A stretch of 64,000 nt of DNA from Bacillota bacterium (GCA_023436225.1 JAEZKA010000098.1:1-64000); one strand, 5' to 3'. Positions 24,589-33,624 are shown, counted from the first letter of the stretch. The notes: generated by a model from the sequence alone, not told the origin. Made by a program: numbers and translations.

Positions 24589-25692
24589 TTATTGAACCAC
24601 ATTATCCATCCGAACCTCCAAGGTATCTCCCTCATTCATCTGCACATGACCGGATTCATAGGGCTTACCCTCCAGAGTGATCAGTACCTTAGAGACTCCA
24701 AAATAGTTACCGAGCGTATTGGTTACGCTTTGAAGAACCAGAAGCTCGTAGCCCGCACCGACGTTCATTTCCGTTACAAATTCACGACTAAAATCTGCGT
24801 GAAGGTTACCATCCTCCAGCAAATTCAGGCTGTTTATTCTCGTATTCGTACTGATTAGCGGCAGGTAGGTATCCTTTGGAGGCTCTGCCTTCATTGCATT
24901 TTCTAATGCGGACTGCACCTCTTCCCCGGTAGTCAGGGCTAGCTCCGATTGGTTGGTATATATTTTCTCATCCACATCCGGATAATATAGCGTAAGGGGC
25001 TGTCTTAAGGCCGCATCCCTTTTCACTTCACTTAATGCAGAGGATACCTCCAGTTCCTCAGACCGGAATATGGATAACACCAGACCAATACCGGCTGCAT
25101 AATAATCCTTCGTTGTATCATCCTCTCCCTCTGTGGTTACCTCCAAAGCATCAAAGCTCCCATAGGGTGTGGTGACAGGAACCTTCTCTGCGGTAATAGA
25201 CCGCCATCTTCCATCACTCAGCTGCCATTTCGTCCCGATCGTCAGCGGCTCCATCAGTAGAATCTCTTCCTCCGTACCGGCTTCCTTATCCATGTAATTC
25301 GCCCTAATATAGCTTTCATGCTCAAGATGGATTACGGAGAGTACTCCGTCCTGTATCCGGATTACTCTTACGGTCTCTGTACCACCATTATTGGTTCTAG
25401 TTTGCAGCTTTTTGCTCGTTACATCGACATAATCAATGTATCTTCGGTAGGAGGCATATTCATTTCCTTCTCCCTCGTATACATATTCCGTGTCCCCTTC
25501 CAAGGGGAAATAATCCTCCAGTGTGAATACTTCCTCTTCTCCGGGAGAGACCTCCGGTGGAAGTGTCACAATCGGAGGTGTGGTGGGAGACAAATCACTT
25601 TCCCCATTCTTATCACTACTCTTTTCCTTATTACATCCGGTTAAGGCTACCAGAAGTGATATCATAATCAATGACAATATTAGCTTTCTCAT
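24589..25692 (-). CDS. GerMN-domain lipoprotein
   Basis: A 367-residue lipoprotein starting at the ATG at 25692 (MRKLILSLIM, GGAGG 5 nt upstream). Its lipobox is LTGC (C20). After a Pro/Thr-rich linker, a middle domain of about 180 residues precedes a C-terminal GerMN (sporulation/germination) domain: LYYPDVDEKIYTN, NSLNLLEDGNLHADFS, ELLVLQSVTNTL. GerMN proteins act at the cell surface in spore formation or germination, though the domain also occurs in vegetative lipoproteins. It stands alone between two terminators. Confidence 0.85.
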   Translation of the reverse strand: MRKLILSLIMISLLVALTGCNKEKSSDKNGESDLSPTTPPIVTLPPEVSPGEEEVFTLEDYFPLEGDTEYVYEGEGNEYASYRRYIDYVDVTSKKLQTRTNNGGTETVRVIRIQDGVLSVIHLEHESYIRANYMDKEAGTEEEILLMEPLTIGTKWQLSDGRWRSITAEKVPVTTPYGSFDALEVTTEGEDDTTKDYYAAGIGLVLSIFRSEELEVSSALSEVKRDAALRQPLTLYYPDVDEKIYTNQSELALTTGEEVQSALENAMKAEPPKDTYLPLISTNTRINSLNLLEDGNLHADFSREFVTEMNVGAGYELLVLQSVTNTLGNYFGVSKVLITLEGKPYESGHVQMNEGDTLEVRMDNVVQ

Positions 25693-25862
25693 AAACTCCT
25701 CCATTTCCCATATCCATGGTATGTATTTGGGAAGGACCTATTTTTATTATACCGTATCCTATCCCAATCATTCATTAGACGACGCATTCTTCTAAGATGT
25801 TCCATTTGCATATAGTTCTTATAGCTTGGTTATCGTATGATGATATGTACTAGGCACAACAT

Positions 25863-25907
25863 AAAATAGCAGGATGTGGATCAATCCATCTTCCATCCTG
25901 CTATTTT
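25863..25907. terminator. Bidirectional terminator hairpin
   Basis: A perfect 14-bp stem, AAAATAGCAGGATG/CATCCTGCTATTTT. It lies between the GerMN gene's promoter region and the metF remnant, and terminates the latter's minus-strand operon. Confidence 0.7.
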
Positions 25908-25963
25908 ATCAATTCATAATATATCATTTGCAAGGTATCTCTCTGTTCATACTATTTCAATCT

Positions 25964-26244
25964 TTATCCCCTTATCAGCCCTTCCACATTGCTATAAATC
26001 CGCTTGGCAATAAGAGGATTGTTCATGGTATATAGATGTATCCCATCCACTCCCTGCGCAATCAGGTCAACGATTTGGTCTACAGCATAAGCAATCCCGG
26101 CATTCCTAAGCGCCTCCGGTGAATGTTCAAAGCGCTGCATCATCTTTGTGAACTTAGCAGGAAGACTGGCTCCGCATAAGGTAACCATGCGTTCGATCTG
26201 AACAGCACAGTCCTTTTCTCATGAAATAAATCGGAAATCCGCAT
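25964..26244 (-). pseudogene. metF: metF (methylenetetrahydrofolate reductase) with large internal deletion
   Basis: The ATG at 26244, behind GGAG, begins MRISDLFHEKRTVL, the standard MetF N-terminus. The sequence then jumps, with a frame change, into the MetF C-terminus: KDCAVQIERMVTLCGASLPA ... GIAYAVDQIVDLIAQGVDGI ... YTMNN. About 200 central codons are missing, including most of the barrel and flavin site, so no functional enzyme can be made. It follows the acetyltransferase-like gene in an apparent operon. Either a real deletion in this lineage or an assembly collapse. Confidence 0.85.
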
Positions 26245-26258
26245 TGATCTCTCCTATC

Positions 26259-27383
26259 TCATTCTATGGATTTAATCCAGCAACGACGGCGCTTATGCTG
26301 CCTCGTCTCATAATGCTTCCATAAAGCCTGTACCTGATGATTATTCTCCAATTCCGGTCCTGTCTCTGCAATCTCAAAGCCGTTCTCTCTCGCGGAAGTA
26401 GCCATTGAATTCATTAAGATGGCGGTCAGACCCTTGTTTTGCATATGTGGCAGGACGCCAATCATATATAGATCAAGAACCTTACTCTTTGCATAAGGTG
26501 CCCGAAGAAGATGATACCAGCCAAAGGGAAGCAGTCTACCACCACTCCTCCTCGCCGCTTTATTCAAGGTAGGTATTGCCAGACCAAAACCGACCAATTG
26601 ATTATTCTCATCAACAATCAGCTTAGTGAAGTTCGGATTAATGAACATAATAAATTCATCATAGTATTTCATGATCTGCTTATAGGAAAGCTTAACCGTC
26701 CCATACAGATTCTCGTATGCAATATTATATAAGTCAAATATCTTCGTAATATAGGGTTTTATCTGCCTACGGCTTTTCGGCTCGATTAATTTCAATTTAT
26801 TCTTTCTAAGGACTGCAGCCGAAAGGTTATTTAACCTCTCATCCGATTCCTTCGGAATCTTTACCTGAAATTCCACCCAGTCCGTATCCCGAACAAAGCC
26901 TAGGCTCTCCATATGCTTTTTATAATAGGGATAATTATAGATCGTGAGAAACATTCCTTCTTCATCAAAGCCCTCGATCAGCATCCCCTCCTGATCCATA
27001 TCATTAAATCCAAGCGGTCCGTGAAGCTCCGTTAAGCCTTCCTCACGCCCCCAGTTCTCTACTGCCTCGAATAATGCTGCAGCAACCTTCTCATCATCAA
27101 TGAAATCTACTCTTGAGAAGCGTATCCTCTTCGTGTACCATTTCTCATTAGCTGCATTATTAATAATTCCTGCAATGCGCCCGACACATTTCCCGTCCTG
27201 ATATGCTAAGAACTGCTTGGTCCTGCAGTATTCATAAGCTGGGCTTTTCTTTGGATTAAATATATTCAGCTCATCGGTAATCAGCTTCGGTATGGCCTGT
27301 GGAACCTCCTGATACATCTTTGTATTAAAGGTTGCAAACGCAAGCTTCTCCTTCTTTGTCTTCACTTCTCTTACTTCCAGCAT
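26259..27383 (-). CDS. GNAT-like acetyltransferase family protein
   Basis: About 374 residues from the ATG at 27383 (MLEVREVKTK, after GGGGGG). Two regions resemble GNAT folds: an N-terminal half with FLAYQDGKCVGRIAGIINN and a C-terminal half with YMIGVLPHMQNKGLTAILMN, an acetyl-CoA-loop-like stretch. This matches large conserved bacterial 'N-acetyltransferase' proteins whose substrate is unknown. It is upstream of, and probably co-transcribed with, the metF remnant (14-bp gap). Confidence 0.75.
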   Translation of the reverse strand: MLEVREVKTKKEKLAFATFNTKMYQEVPQAIPKLITDELNIFNPKKSPAYEYCRTKQFLAYQDGKCVGRIAGIINNAANEKWYTKRIRFSRVDFIDDEKVAAALFEAVENWGREEGLTELHGPLGFNDMDQEGMLIEGFDEEGMFLTIYNYPYYKKHMESLGFVRDTDWVEFQVKIPKESDERLNNLSAAVLRKNKLKLIEPKSRRQIKPYITKIFDLYNIAYENLYGTVKLSYKQIMKYYDEFIMFINPNFTKLIVDENNQLVGFGLAIPTLNKAARRSGGRLLPFGWYHLLRAPYAKSKVLDLYMIGVLPHMQNKGLTAILMNSMATSARENGFEIAETGPELENNHQVQALWKHYETRQHKRRRCWIKSIE

Positions 27384-27525
27384 AGTACCCCCCATATACG
27401 TTATAACCTAATTATCATTCTATAACAGGTTTGAAAATTGCGCAATAATATGTTGATAAACTGCTTATTTTCTGTATCAATGATACATTTTGTAAGATTG
27501 GTTCGATTTTATTTTAATTTTGCTC

Positions 27526-27554
27526 TTGCAATTCAGAAAGCCGTGTGCTATACT
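27526..27554 (+). promoter_or_regulatory. Promoter of the ABC-2 exporter leader
   Basis: TTGCAA (27526-27531), 17 bp, TATACT (27549-27554). The start site would be near 27561, giving a leader of about 315 nt before the ATPase gene. Confidence 0.65.
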
Positions 27555-27585
27555 GGCAAAAATTCCAACAAAGGAGATTCTTCCC

Positions 27586-27642
27586 ATGTTACAATTTATG
27601 CCCATGTACGTCTTTATTTGCTCAGAACTCATTAGACATTAA
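27586..27642 (+). CDS. Candidate 18-residue leader peptide
   Basis: A short frame (MLQFMPMYVFICSELIRH) starts 9 nt after AAGGAG and about 25 nt into the predicted transcript. It is followed by a structured region (GCATAGCTG/CAGTTATGC) and then a strong terminator at 27733-27775 ahead of an ABC exporter. This layout fits ribosome-mediated attenuation as known for several antibiotic-responsive ABC exporters. The short length keeps confidence modest. Confidence 0.45.
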   Translation: MLQFMPMYVFICSELIRH

Positions 27643-27732
27643 CGCTTGTAGTTAATTCGCATAGCTGCAGGCAGACATGTTTCCTTCAGTTATGCAAATA
27701 CGGAATGGGCCTATACATAAATCCAAAAACCT

Positions 27733-27775
27733 CCGCCTTGCATGATAGTAACCTATTATACAAGGCGGTTTTTTT
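27733..27775 (+). terminator. Leader terminator/attenuator upstream of the ABC exporter
   Basis: The stem CCGCCTTG/CAAGGCGG is followed by seven T, about 100 bp before the ATPase start. No other promoter was obvious between it and the gene, so read-through is probably required. Confidence 0.85.
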
Positions 27776-27877
27776 ATAGTTATGAAGCAATCGGCTGCTG
27801 ATCTTTGCTTCAACCAAATATTTGCAAGCAAGCTCGTCAATTGAAAAATATATCACAATATAAAGGGAGGAACAGAA

Positions 27878-28867
27878 ATGGATGCAATTGTAGTAAACGG
27901 ACTGTCAAAAACCTTTCGGGTAAAGGTGAAAGACAAAGGACTTAAGGGAAGCTTAAAATCCATGATAAAACCGAAGTATCGGACGATACCTGCGGTGGAT
28001 AACATCAGCTTTCGGGTTGAGGAAGGAGAGATCCTTGCCTTTATCGGTCCAAACGGCGCCGGAAAAAGCACCACCATCAAGATGTTGACCGGGATCCTCT
28101 ATCCGGAGGTTGGGAAGGCTACGGTTATGGGAATCAATCCGACTGCAAAGCGTAAAAAGCTTGCTTATCAGATCGGGACTGTCTTCGGTCAGAAGGAGCA
28201 GCTTTGGATGCACCTTACCCCCTATGATAACTTCAAATTCTTTGGTGCGATCTATGACCTGAGGGACGAGGAGGCAGAATTAAGAATTGAGGAATTAAAG
28301 AAGGTGTTTGAATTAGAGGAGTTCATCAACACACCGGTTAGAAATCTTTCCTTAGGTCAGAGAATCCGTTGTGAGATTGTAGCCTCCCTGATTCATCGTC
28401 CCAAGATTCTATTTCTTGATGAACCTACGATAGGCCTTGATCCGGTGGTGAAGGAAAACATCCGTACCCTGATTAAGAAGATGAATAAAGAATATAAGAC
28501 CACCATATTCCTGACCAGTCATGATGTTGGAGACATTGAGAAATTATGCAAGAGAATTATCATCGTTAATCACGGCAGTATCGTATTGGATGATTCGATG
28601 GAGAATCTGAAATACCACTATCTGAACAAGAAAATTGTTGAGGTAAAGCTAAGAGAAGCTATGGATATGTCCGTTGAGGAAGGCATTACTGTAGTCAAGA
28701 GTAAGGGCAGTAATCTGAAGCTGGAGGTAGATACAACCAAAAAAACGATAGCGGATGCTTTGAAGCTGATCGATTCGGACAATATCCTGGATATCAATAT
28801 TTCCAATGTTCCTCTGGAGAATATCATCACAGAAATCTATAAAGAAAACCGACAAAGGATGGTATAG
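27878..28867 (+). CDS. ABC-2 type exporter ATP-binding protein
   Basis: A 329-residue single ABC domain: Walker A GPNGAGKST (about residue 56), Q-loop region FGQKEQLW, signature LSLGQR, Walker B ILFLDEPTIGLD, and H-loop TSHD. It carries a long N-terminal extension (KVKDKGLKGSLKSMIKPKYR), typical of ATPases partnered with DUF990/ABC2_membrane_6 permeases. It drives export through the two permeases encoded next. GGGAGG precedes the ATG. The operon is likely controlled by the leader attenuator. Confidence 0.9.
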   Translation: MDAIVVNGLSKTFRVKVKDKGLKGSLKSMIKPKYRTIPAVDNISFRVEEGEILAFIGPNGAGKSTTIKMLTGILYPEVGKATVMGINPTAKRKKLAYQIGTVFGQKEQLWMHLTPYDNFKFFGAIYDLRDEEAELRIEELKKVFELEEFINTPVRNLSLGQRIRCEIVASLIHRPKILFLDEPTIGLDPVVKENIRTLIKKMNKEYKTTIFLTSHDVGDIEKLCKRIIIVNHGSIVLDDSMENLKYHYLNKKIVEVKLREAMDMSVEEGITVVKSKGSNLKLEVDTTKKTIADALKLIDSDNILDINISNVPLENIITEIYKENRQRMV

Positions 28868-28967
28868 TCTGATACGAACCTGCTTTGATTAAATGTAACT
28901 ATAGAACGTGGACACATGACTGTGACGTTTTATTTACACAATCACAAAAATGAAAGGTATTGATACT

Positions 28968-29759
28968 ATGAGAAAATATATATTTATATGGAAGGCCACT
29001 CTGATTGAGAGTCTTCAATATGTGTTAAATATACTATTGGGCTTTGTAACCTTCTTCATGATTCTCTTTGTATTCATGAATCTGTGGGAATATATCTACT
29101 CTGACACCGCCAATCTGATTAACGGCTACTCCAAGGAGCAGATGATCTGGTATGTCATACTGACGGAAATTATCTGGTTCTCTACCAGGAATGCAACCCT
29201 AAGTCTTCAGATCAGCAATGATATCAAAAGTGGTTCCATCGCTTACGGTATCAATAAACCCTACCACTACATCGCCTACATTATAGCGAAGCATCTTGGT
29301 GAAATTGCATTAAAAACCGTGATGTTTCTGGCTGCGGGTCTCGTTATCGGTTACCTATTCCTAGGTTCCTTCCCTAGCATAAGACTGTATCAGCTTCCTG
29401 CCATCTTGCTCGCTCTGCTTCTTGGAATGTTGATAAATACCTTCCTGAAGATGACCATTAGTATATTATCCTTCTGGATTGAGGATGCCACTCCCTTCCA
29501 CTGGATCTATGATAAAATGATTATCGTTCTTGGTATTATGTTCCCGGTAGAGGTATTTCCTCTCTGGGCACAGCCCATCATCGGCTTTACCCCGATCTTT
29601 GTCGTCACCTACGGTCCGGCAAAGCTAATCATCGATTACAGTACCGGCATGGCTCTACAGGTAATTTTATCTCAGCTCATTTATTTCGTAATCTCTTTAA
29701 GCATATTATTATTCATCTATCAGAGAGGAGTGAAAAAACTAAATGTTAACGGCGGTTAA
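28968..29759 (+). CDS. ABC-2 type permease subunit (ABC2_membrane_6-like), first
   Basis: About 263 residues from the ATG at 28968 (MRKYIFIWKA), GAAAGG lying 10 nt upstream. Six membrane helices and the family's NDIKSGSIAYGINKPYHY segment after helix 2, comparable to the ABC2_membrane_6 (DUF990) exporter permeases. It pairs with the permease encoded next, whose start overlaps its end by 17 bp. Substrate unknown; homologous systems are annotated as drug or viologen exporters. Confidence 0.82.
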   Translation: MRKYIFIWKATLIESLQYVLNILLGFVTFFMILFVFMNLWEYIYSDTANLINGYSKEQMIWYVILTEIIWFSTRNATLSLQISNDIKSGSIAYGINKPYHYIAYIIAKHLGEIALKTVMFLAAGLVIGYLFLGSFPSIRLYQLPAILLALLLGMLINTFLKMTISILSFWIEDATPFHWIYDKMIIVLGIMFPVEVFPLWAQPIIGFTPIFVVTYGPAKLIIDYSTGMALQVILSQLIYFVISLSILLFIYQRGVKKLNVNGG

Positions 29760-30537
29760 AAATCAATTTCGTGTCATCCTGCTTTCTGTAAAATACAATA
29801 TCATGAGGGAGATGACAAATCGTGTAACCTTCCTGACCAATGTTCTATTCATGATACTGAACAATTCCACCTTTCTAATTCAATGGCTGCTACTGTTCCA
29901 CTTAAAATCCGACATTGGCGGTTATACTTTTAGGGAGGTCATGGTTCTCTGGGGTCTGGCAGCCTCGACCTTTGGTCTTTCTCATATCCTGTTCCAAAGA
30001 GCCTTCCACCTGCCCGCCCTGATCTTGCAAGGCAAGCTGGATTCCTTTCTGGTTCAACCTAAGAATGTTCTACTAAGCATCATTTCCTCTGAAACGAACT
30101 CCTCTGCCATCGGAGATCTGATTTATGGATACCTGATTATCATCCTATTCCGATTCAGTATCTATAATTTGCTGCTATTCACTCTCTTCACCATACTTGG
30201 TGGTTTGATCATGGCTGCCTTTGCTGTAATCACCGGTAGCCTCTCCTTCTGGATTGTGCGAGCTGATTTACTTTCAGAGAACCTGAATAATGTTATGGTT
30301 AACTTTGGAACCTATCCGGACAGCATCTTTAAGAACGGTGTCCGCCTGCTCCTCTATACCATTGTTCCGGTGGGTTTTGTTGTTTACCAACCCATGCATA
30401 TTATTCTGAACTTTGATTTAGCAGCATTACTTGGGGTTATCACTTTTACGCTAGGTATCTGCTTACTGGCATTTTTCCTGTTCTATAAAGGCTTAAAACG
30501 ATACACATCCAGTAATCTGATGAGCGCAAGGATATAA
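29743..30537 (+). CDS. ABC-2 type permease subunit (ABC2_membrane_6-like), second
   Basis: A 264-residue six-helix permease, homologous in layout to the first, with the conserved LPALILQGKLDSFLVQPKNV loop and the late YPDSIFKNGVRLLLYTIVP segment. The coding overlap with the first permease indicates coupling and a heterodimeric transporter. A terminator-like hairpin follows at 30575-30666. Confidence 0.85.
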   Translation: MLTAVKNQFRVILLSVKYNIMREMTNRVTFLTNVLFMILNNSTFLIQWLLLFHLKSDIGGYTFREVMVLWGLAASTFGLSHILFQRAFHLPALILQGKLDSFLVQPKNVLLSIISSETNSSAIGDLIYGYLIIILFRFSIYNLLLFTLFTILGGLIMAAFAVITGSLSFWIVRADLLSENLNNVMVNFGTYPDSIFKNGVRLLLYTIVPVGFVVYQPMHIILNFDLAALLGVITFTLGICLLAFFLFYKGLKRYTSSNLMSARI

Positions 30538-30574
30538 ATAAAGCAATAGGATCAATTACTATATCACTTGATCA

Positions 30575-30666
30575 TGGGGCTGTTTCAAAACACGAGTTAT
30601 TGCGGAAGAAAGGGATAGCATGCTGTTCTTTCCCTCATCTATGCTGTACCTTATGCAACAGCCCCA
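30575..30666. terminator. Long hairpin after the ABC exporter operon
   Basis: TGGGGCTGTT at 30575-30584 pairs exactly with AACAGCCCCA at 30657-30666 around about 70 nt of partly paired sequence. It lies between convergent genes. Confidence 0.55.
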
Positions 30667-30671
30667 TATGC

Positions 30672-30899
30672 TCAGGGCTTTTCATTTCCATGTTTAAAAT
30701 TACCGGTTACCTTCGCCATGATTAATTGAGCTTCCTTAAGCTCTACCTTCTCTATTCTTTCCAGAAATTTGTTGCTGTCTTTTTCTTTCAAGGTCATAAC
30801 CAATTTTCCATGCCAATAAATAAAGACTTTTTTATCCTTAGATACCTTGTAAGAAAAGGGTTCTTCATCAAGCTTACCACGTTTATCTACTTCACCCAT
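30672..30899 (-). CDS. Small conserved hypothetical protein
   Basis: A 75-residue acidic/basic soluble protein (FSYKVSKDKKVFIYWHGKLV ... ERIEKVELKEAQLIMAKVT ... GNFKHGNE). The pattern resembles a short conserved family of unknown function found in Firmicutes and archaea. GGAG lies 8 nt before the ATG, and composition supports it being real. It is a single gene converging on the exporter operon. Confidence 0.65.
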   Translation of the reverse strand: MGEVDKRGKLDEEPFSYKVSKDKKVFIYWHGKLVMTLKEKDSNKFLERIEKVELKEAQLIMAKVTGNFKHGNEKP

Positions 30900-31123
30900 T
30901 GTATGATCTCCTATCCGTATAATTTGTAAATTATATAATAATTATAGAAGTCCAGTCCCTCATTATCAATAAAATACTGGCTATTGATAGGTATTAAACA
31001 ATTTTCTTGTCTTTTATACTTACCTTGTGTCAGATAATGCTATAGTCAGAATACATTTAGCGAAGCGAATACCTCTATTAATAGTTTATTGTGTAAATAA
31101 TTGCATACAATATCTGTTTTATG

Positions 31124-31151
31124 TTTACTTATTGTTAAATTGTGGTACAAT
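31124..31151 (+). promoter_or_regulatory. Candidate promoter of the phosphofructokinase gene
   Basis: TTTACT (31124-31129), 16 bp, TACAAT (31146-31151). It implies a leader of about 210 nt. The 30930-31369 interval otherwise shows no credible gene or clear fold. Confidence 0.45.
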
Positions 31152-31369
31152 GTTTGGTAAGAACTGCAAAAAATTTAACCTCAGAGGAACTTGTTCGGTA
31201 TTACAGCCGGCCACAGAATTTACTATCGCATACGTTCATAGCAAGAAGCGTAAAGCTCGATTGCTAAGAATAAGACAAGCAGCTTAGTACACTAATCTTA
31301 ACGTATTTTGCTTTGTATTGACTATTCTTATTCTACATTTAACGAAAAGTAAAGGAGTGAAGTGATTTT

Positions 31370-32581
31370 ATGGTACTTGAGGGTAAAGTAGTTGTAGCAC
31401 AGGGTGGAGGGCCCACCGCAGTAATTAATCAATCCTTAGTAGGGGCCGTGTTGGAATCCAGAAAATTTCCACAGATAACTAAGGTATATGGGGCTGTTAA
31501 CGGAGTTTCGGGGATTATTAATGAGGACTTTCTTGATCTTACACAGGAAACGACCCACAATTTGGAGCAGGTAGCAATCACTCCTTCTTCCGCATTGTTT
31601 TCTACCAGAGATAAACCGGATAATGCTTATTGCAAAGAAATCTTCAAGGTATTTCAGGCTCATGGTGTAAGGTATTTCTTCTACATCGGAGGAAATGACT
31701 CAGCAGACACCGTACGTATCGTAAATGAGCAAGCGGAATCCTCCGGATATGAGTTCAGAGCAATTCATATTCCTAAGACCATTGACAATGATTTAATGAT
31801 GAACGACCACACACCCGGTTATCCTTCGGCGGCAAAATTCGTAGCACAGTCCTTCATTGGTCTGAACTTGGATAACAGGGCACTTCCGGGAGTACATATC
31901 GGTGTTGTCATGGGACGTCATGCAGGTTTCTTAACTGCAGCCTCCTCTATCGCACAGAAGTATCCCGATGATGGTCCTCATTTGATTTATTTACCGGAAC
32001 GACATTTTGTTATTGATCATTTCATCAAGGATGTCAAAGAGATCTATGATAAATATGGCCGTTGCATTGTAGCAGTATCCGAAGGAATTCAAGATGAGGA
32101 CGGTGTCCCAATCGTAACTAAGCTGTTCAAGAGCGGAACCGATGCCCACGGTAATACGCAGCTATCTGGAACCGGTGCCTTAGGTGATCTCCTAACCCAA
32201 GAGATTAAGAGCAAGCTCGGTATCACCCGCGTGCGCTCCGACACCCTCGGCTATCTGCAGCGCTCCTTCATGGGGTGCACCTCCGAGATCGACCAGCATG
32301 AGGCAAGAGAGGTTGGCGAGAAGGCCGCCCAATTTGCTATTTGGCATAACATCGACGGCTCTATCATTATTAACCGTACCGGTAATTATTCTGTAGCATA
32401 TAAGATGACCGATCTGAATAATGTAGCAGGCAAGACAAAGCTTATGCCGGAAAACTTCATTAATGCAGCTGGTAATAATGTGACTGACGCTTTCAAATAT
32501 TATCTACAGCCTCTTCTGGGAAATATGCCTGAGGCAAATATGCTGCGCGCACCGAGAGCAGAGAAGATATTACATGTTTAA
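31370..32581 (+). CDS. Pyrophosphate-type 6-phosphofructokinase
   Basis: A 403-residue phosphofructokinase catalysing reversible phosphorylation of fructose 6-phosphate. GGNDS (107-111) replaces the ATP-enzyme GGDGS, and PKTIDND has K136 where ATP enzymes have glycine; both changes mark pyrophosphate as phosphoryl donor. MGRHAGF and SEGIQDEDG are further family motifs. It saves ATP in glycolysis, as common in anaerobic Clostridia. AAGGAG precedes the ATG. It is monocistronic with a terminator downstream. Confidence 0.94.
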   Translation: MVLEGKVVVAQGGGPTAVINQSLVGAVLESRKFPQITKVYGAVNGVSGIINEDFLDLTQETTHNLEQVAITPSSALFSTRDKPDNAYCKEIFKVFQAHGVRYFFYIGGNDSADTVRIVNEQAESSGYEFRAIHIPKTIDNDLMMNDHTPGYPSAAKFVAQSFIGLNLDNRALPGVHIGVVMGRHAGFLTAASSIAQKYPDDGPHLIYLPERHFVIDHFIKDVKEIYDKYGRCIVAVSEGIQDEDGVPIVTKLFKSGTDAHGNTQLSGTGALGDLLTQEIKSKLGITRVRSDTLGYLQRSFMGCTSEIDQHEAREVGEKAAQFAIWHNIDGSIIINRTGNYSVAYKMTDLNNVAGKTKLMPENFINAAGNNVTDAFKYYLQPLLGNMPEANMLRAPRAEKILHV

Positions 32582-32647
32582 TTGTTTGGTTCCTGTAGGG
32601 ACAAGCCAGATCAATTAGCATACCTTTTTACCGGATTATTAAATTCA

Positions 32648-32744
32648 AAGCCCGTCTCAGCAGATATGCAACCACAAAACAGGACATTGAGATATAACAA
32701 TTCCTATATGACTGGTAGCACAAATACTAGAGACGGGCTTTATT
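32648..32744 (+). terminator. Terminator after phosphofructokinase
   Basis: A 12-bp perfect stem, AAAGCCCGTCTC (32648-32659) with GAGACGGGCTTT (32730-32741), then ATT. The loop is long and partly structured. Confidence 0.65.
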
Positions 32745-32817
32745 CATAGCAGTAAAGAGCTCATAACAGGTGCTTACTATTATAGTAAGATATTTCTATT
32801 ATTATAGGATGTATTAA

Positions 32818-33330
32818 TTATTGAAACCCAAATGTAACAAACTCCTCCATCGTAACACGTTTCTTCTGTGTCGGGGGGTCCACACTTGCATAGCCTATAG
32901 TTAATAGTGTAATTACCTCCATATTTTCCGGCAATGCCAGAAGCTCATGGCATCGCTCCGCATCAAAGGCACAGATCCAACAAGTACCAAGGCCTAACTC
33001 GGTGGCAACCAAGGTCATATGATCGACAACAATCGCAGCATCAATATCACAATGGTCCTTACCATCCTTTCGCTTCCAGCTCTTAGTATGATCGCCGCAG
33101 ATCGCGATGATTACCGGTGCATCCTTGAACCATTCGCGCCCATATACCTCAAATAACTTTTCCTGATCCTCTTTCTTCTCAAACACATAGAGATGTACCG
33201 GTTGGAAGTTTACCGCAGAAGGCGCAAGCCTCCCTGCTTCAAGTATCTGCATGAGCTTATCCTTCTCGACCTCTCTGCTCTGATATCCACGTACAGAATA
33301 CCTTCTTTCTACCAATTCTATTACCGACAT
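32818..33330 (-). CDS. Nitroreductase-family flavoprotein
   Basis: A 170-residue FMN-dependent nitroreductase-fold protein: VERRYSVRGYQSREV at the N-terminus (the RRSxR-like FMN site), LAPSAVNFQPVHLYVF, then LGLGTCWICAFDAE and a short C-terminus. It lacks the ferredoxin domain found in some clostridial relatives. Likely an NAD(P)H-dependent reductase of small electrophiles; substrate unknown. AAAGGAG precedes the ATG. Confidence 0.9.
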   Translation of the reverse strand: MSVIELVERRYSVRGYQSREVEKDKLMQILEAGRLAPSAVNFQPVHLYVFEKKEDQEKLFEVYGREWFKDAPVIIAICGDHTKSWKRKDGKDHCDIDAAIVVDHMTLVATELGLGTCWICAFDAERCHELLALPENMEVITLLTIGYASVDPPTQKKRVTMEEFVTFGFQ

Positions 33331-33424
33331 AATGTCTCTCCTTTCGAATTTGTTTAAATTACTACATATTCCATATACAACTTATCGTATAAAGATTATA
33401 TTGGCATTCTTTTTATCTATATTA

Positions 33425-33463
33425 CGTAAAAATTCCCTCTTCCATTATGATAAGAGGGAATTT
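33425..33463 (-). terminator. Terminator of the 26-residue protein gene
   Basis: A perfect 12-bp stem, AAATTCCCTCTT/AAGAGGGAATTT, runs into TTTTTACG on the minus strand, starting 8 bp after the small gene's stop. Confidence 0.8.
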
Positions 33464-33470
33464 CACTCGA

Positions 33471-33551
33471 TTATTTCTTCTTTGTTGAGCTTGCTGCAGG
33501 TGTTGCGCCACCTTTCTTCTTCGGGGCTTTTTTTGGATTCTTATCTCCCAT
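33471..33551 (-). CDS. 26-residue Lys/Pro/Ala-rich small protein
   Basis: A complete small gene with promoter, ribosome site (AAAGGAGGTG 6-8 nt upstream), frame and terminator. It starts MGDKNPKKAPKKKGG and ends TKKK, highly basic and low in complexity. Similar tiny lysine-rich proteins are annotated in many anaerobes without known function; nucleic-acid or ribosome binding is a guess from charge alone. Confidence 0.75.
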   Translation of the reverse strand: MGDKNPKKAPKKKGGATPAASSTKKK

Positions 33552-33595
33552 GATACCCACCTCCTTTTGTTTGATTTTAGTCACGTATTACTACT

Positions 33596-33624
33596 ATTGT
33601 ATCCTCAATTTGATACAAAGTCAA
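33596..33624 (-). promoter_or_regulatory. Promoter of the 26-residue protein gene
   Basis: Minus-strand TTGACT (33619-33624), 17 bp, TACAAT (33596-33601). Confidence 0.8.

Noticed and set aside
27652..27840. 62-codon minus-strand frame before the ABC exporter
   Set aside because: It runs through the leader terminator and has no ribosome site.
31027..31287. 86-codon open frame upstream of phosphofructokinase
   Set aside because: No ribosome site, odd composition, and it overlaps the predicted promoter and leader; treated as chance.
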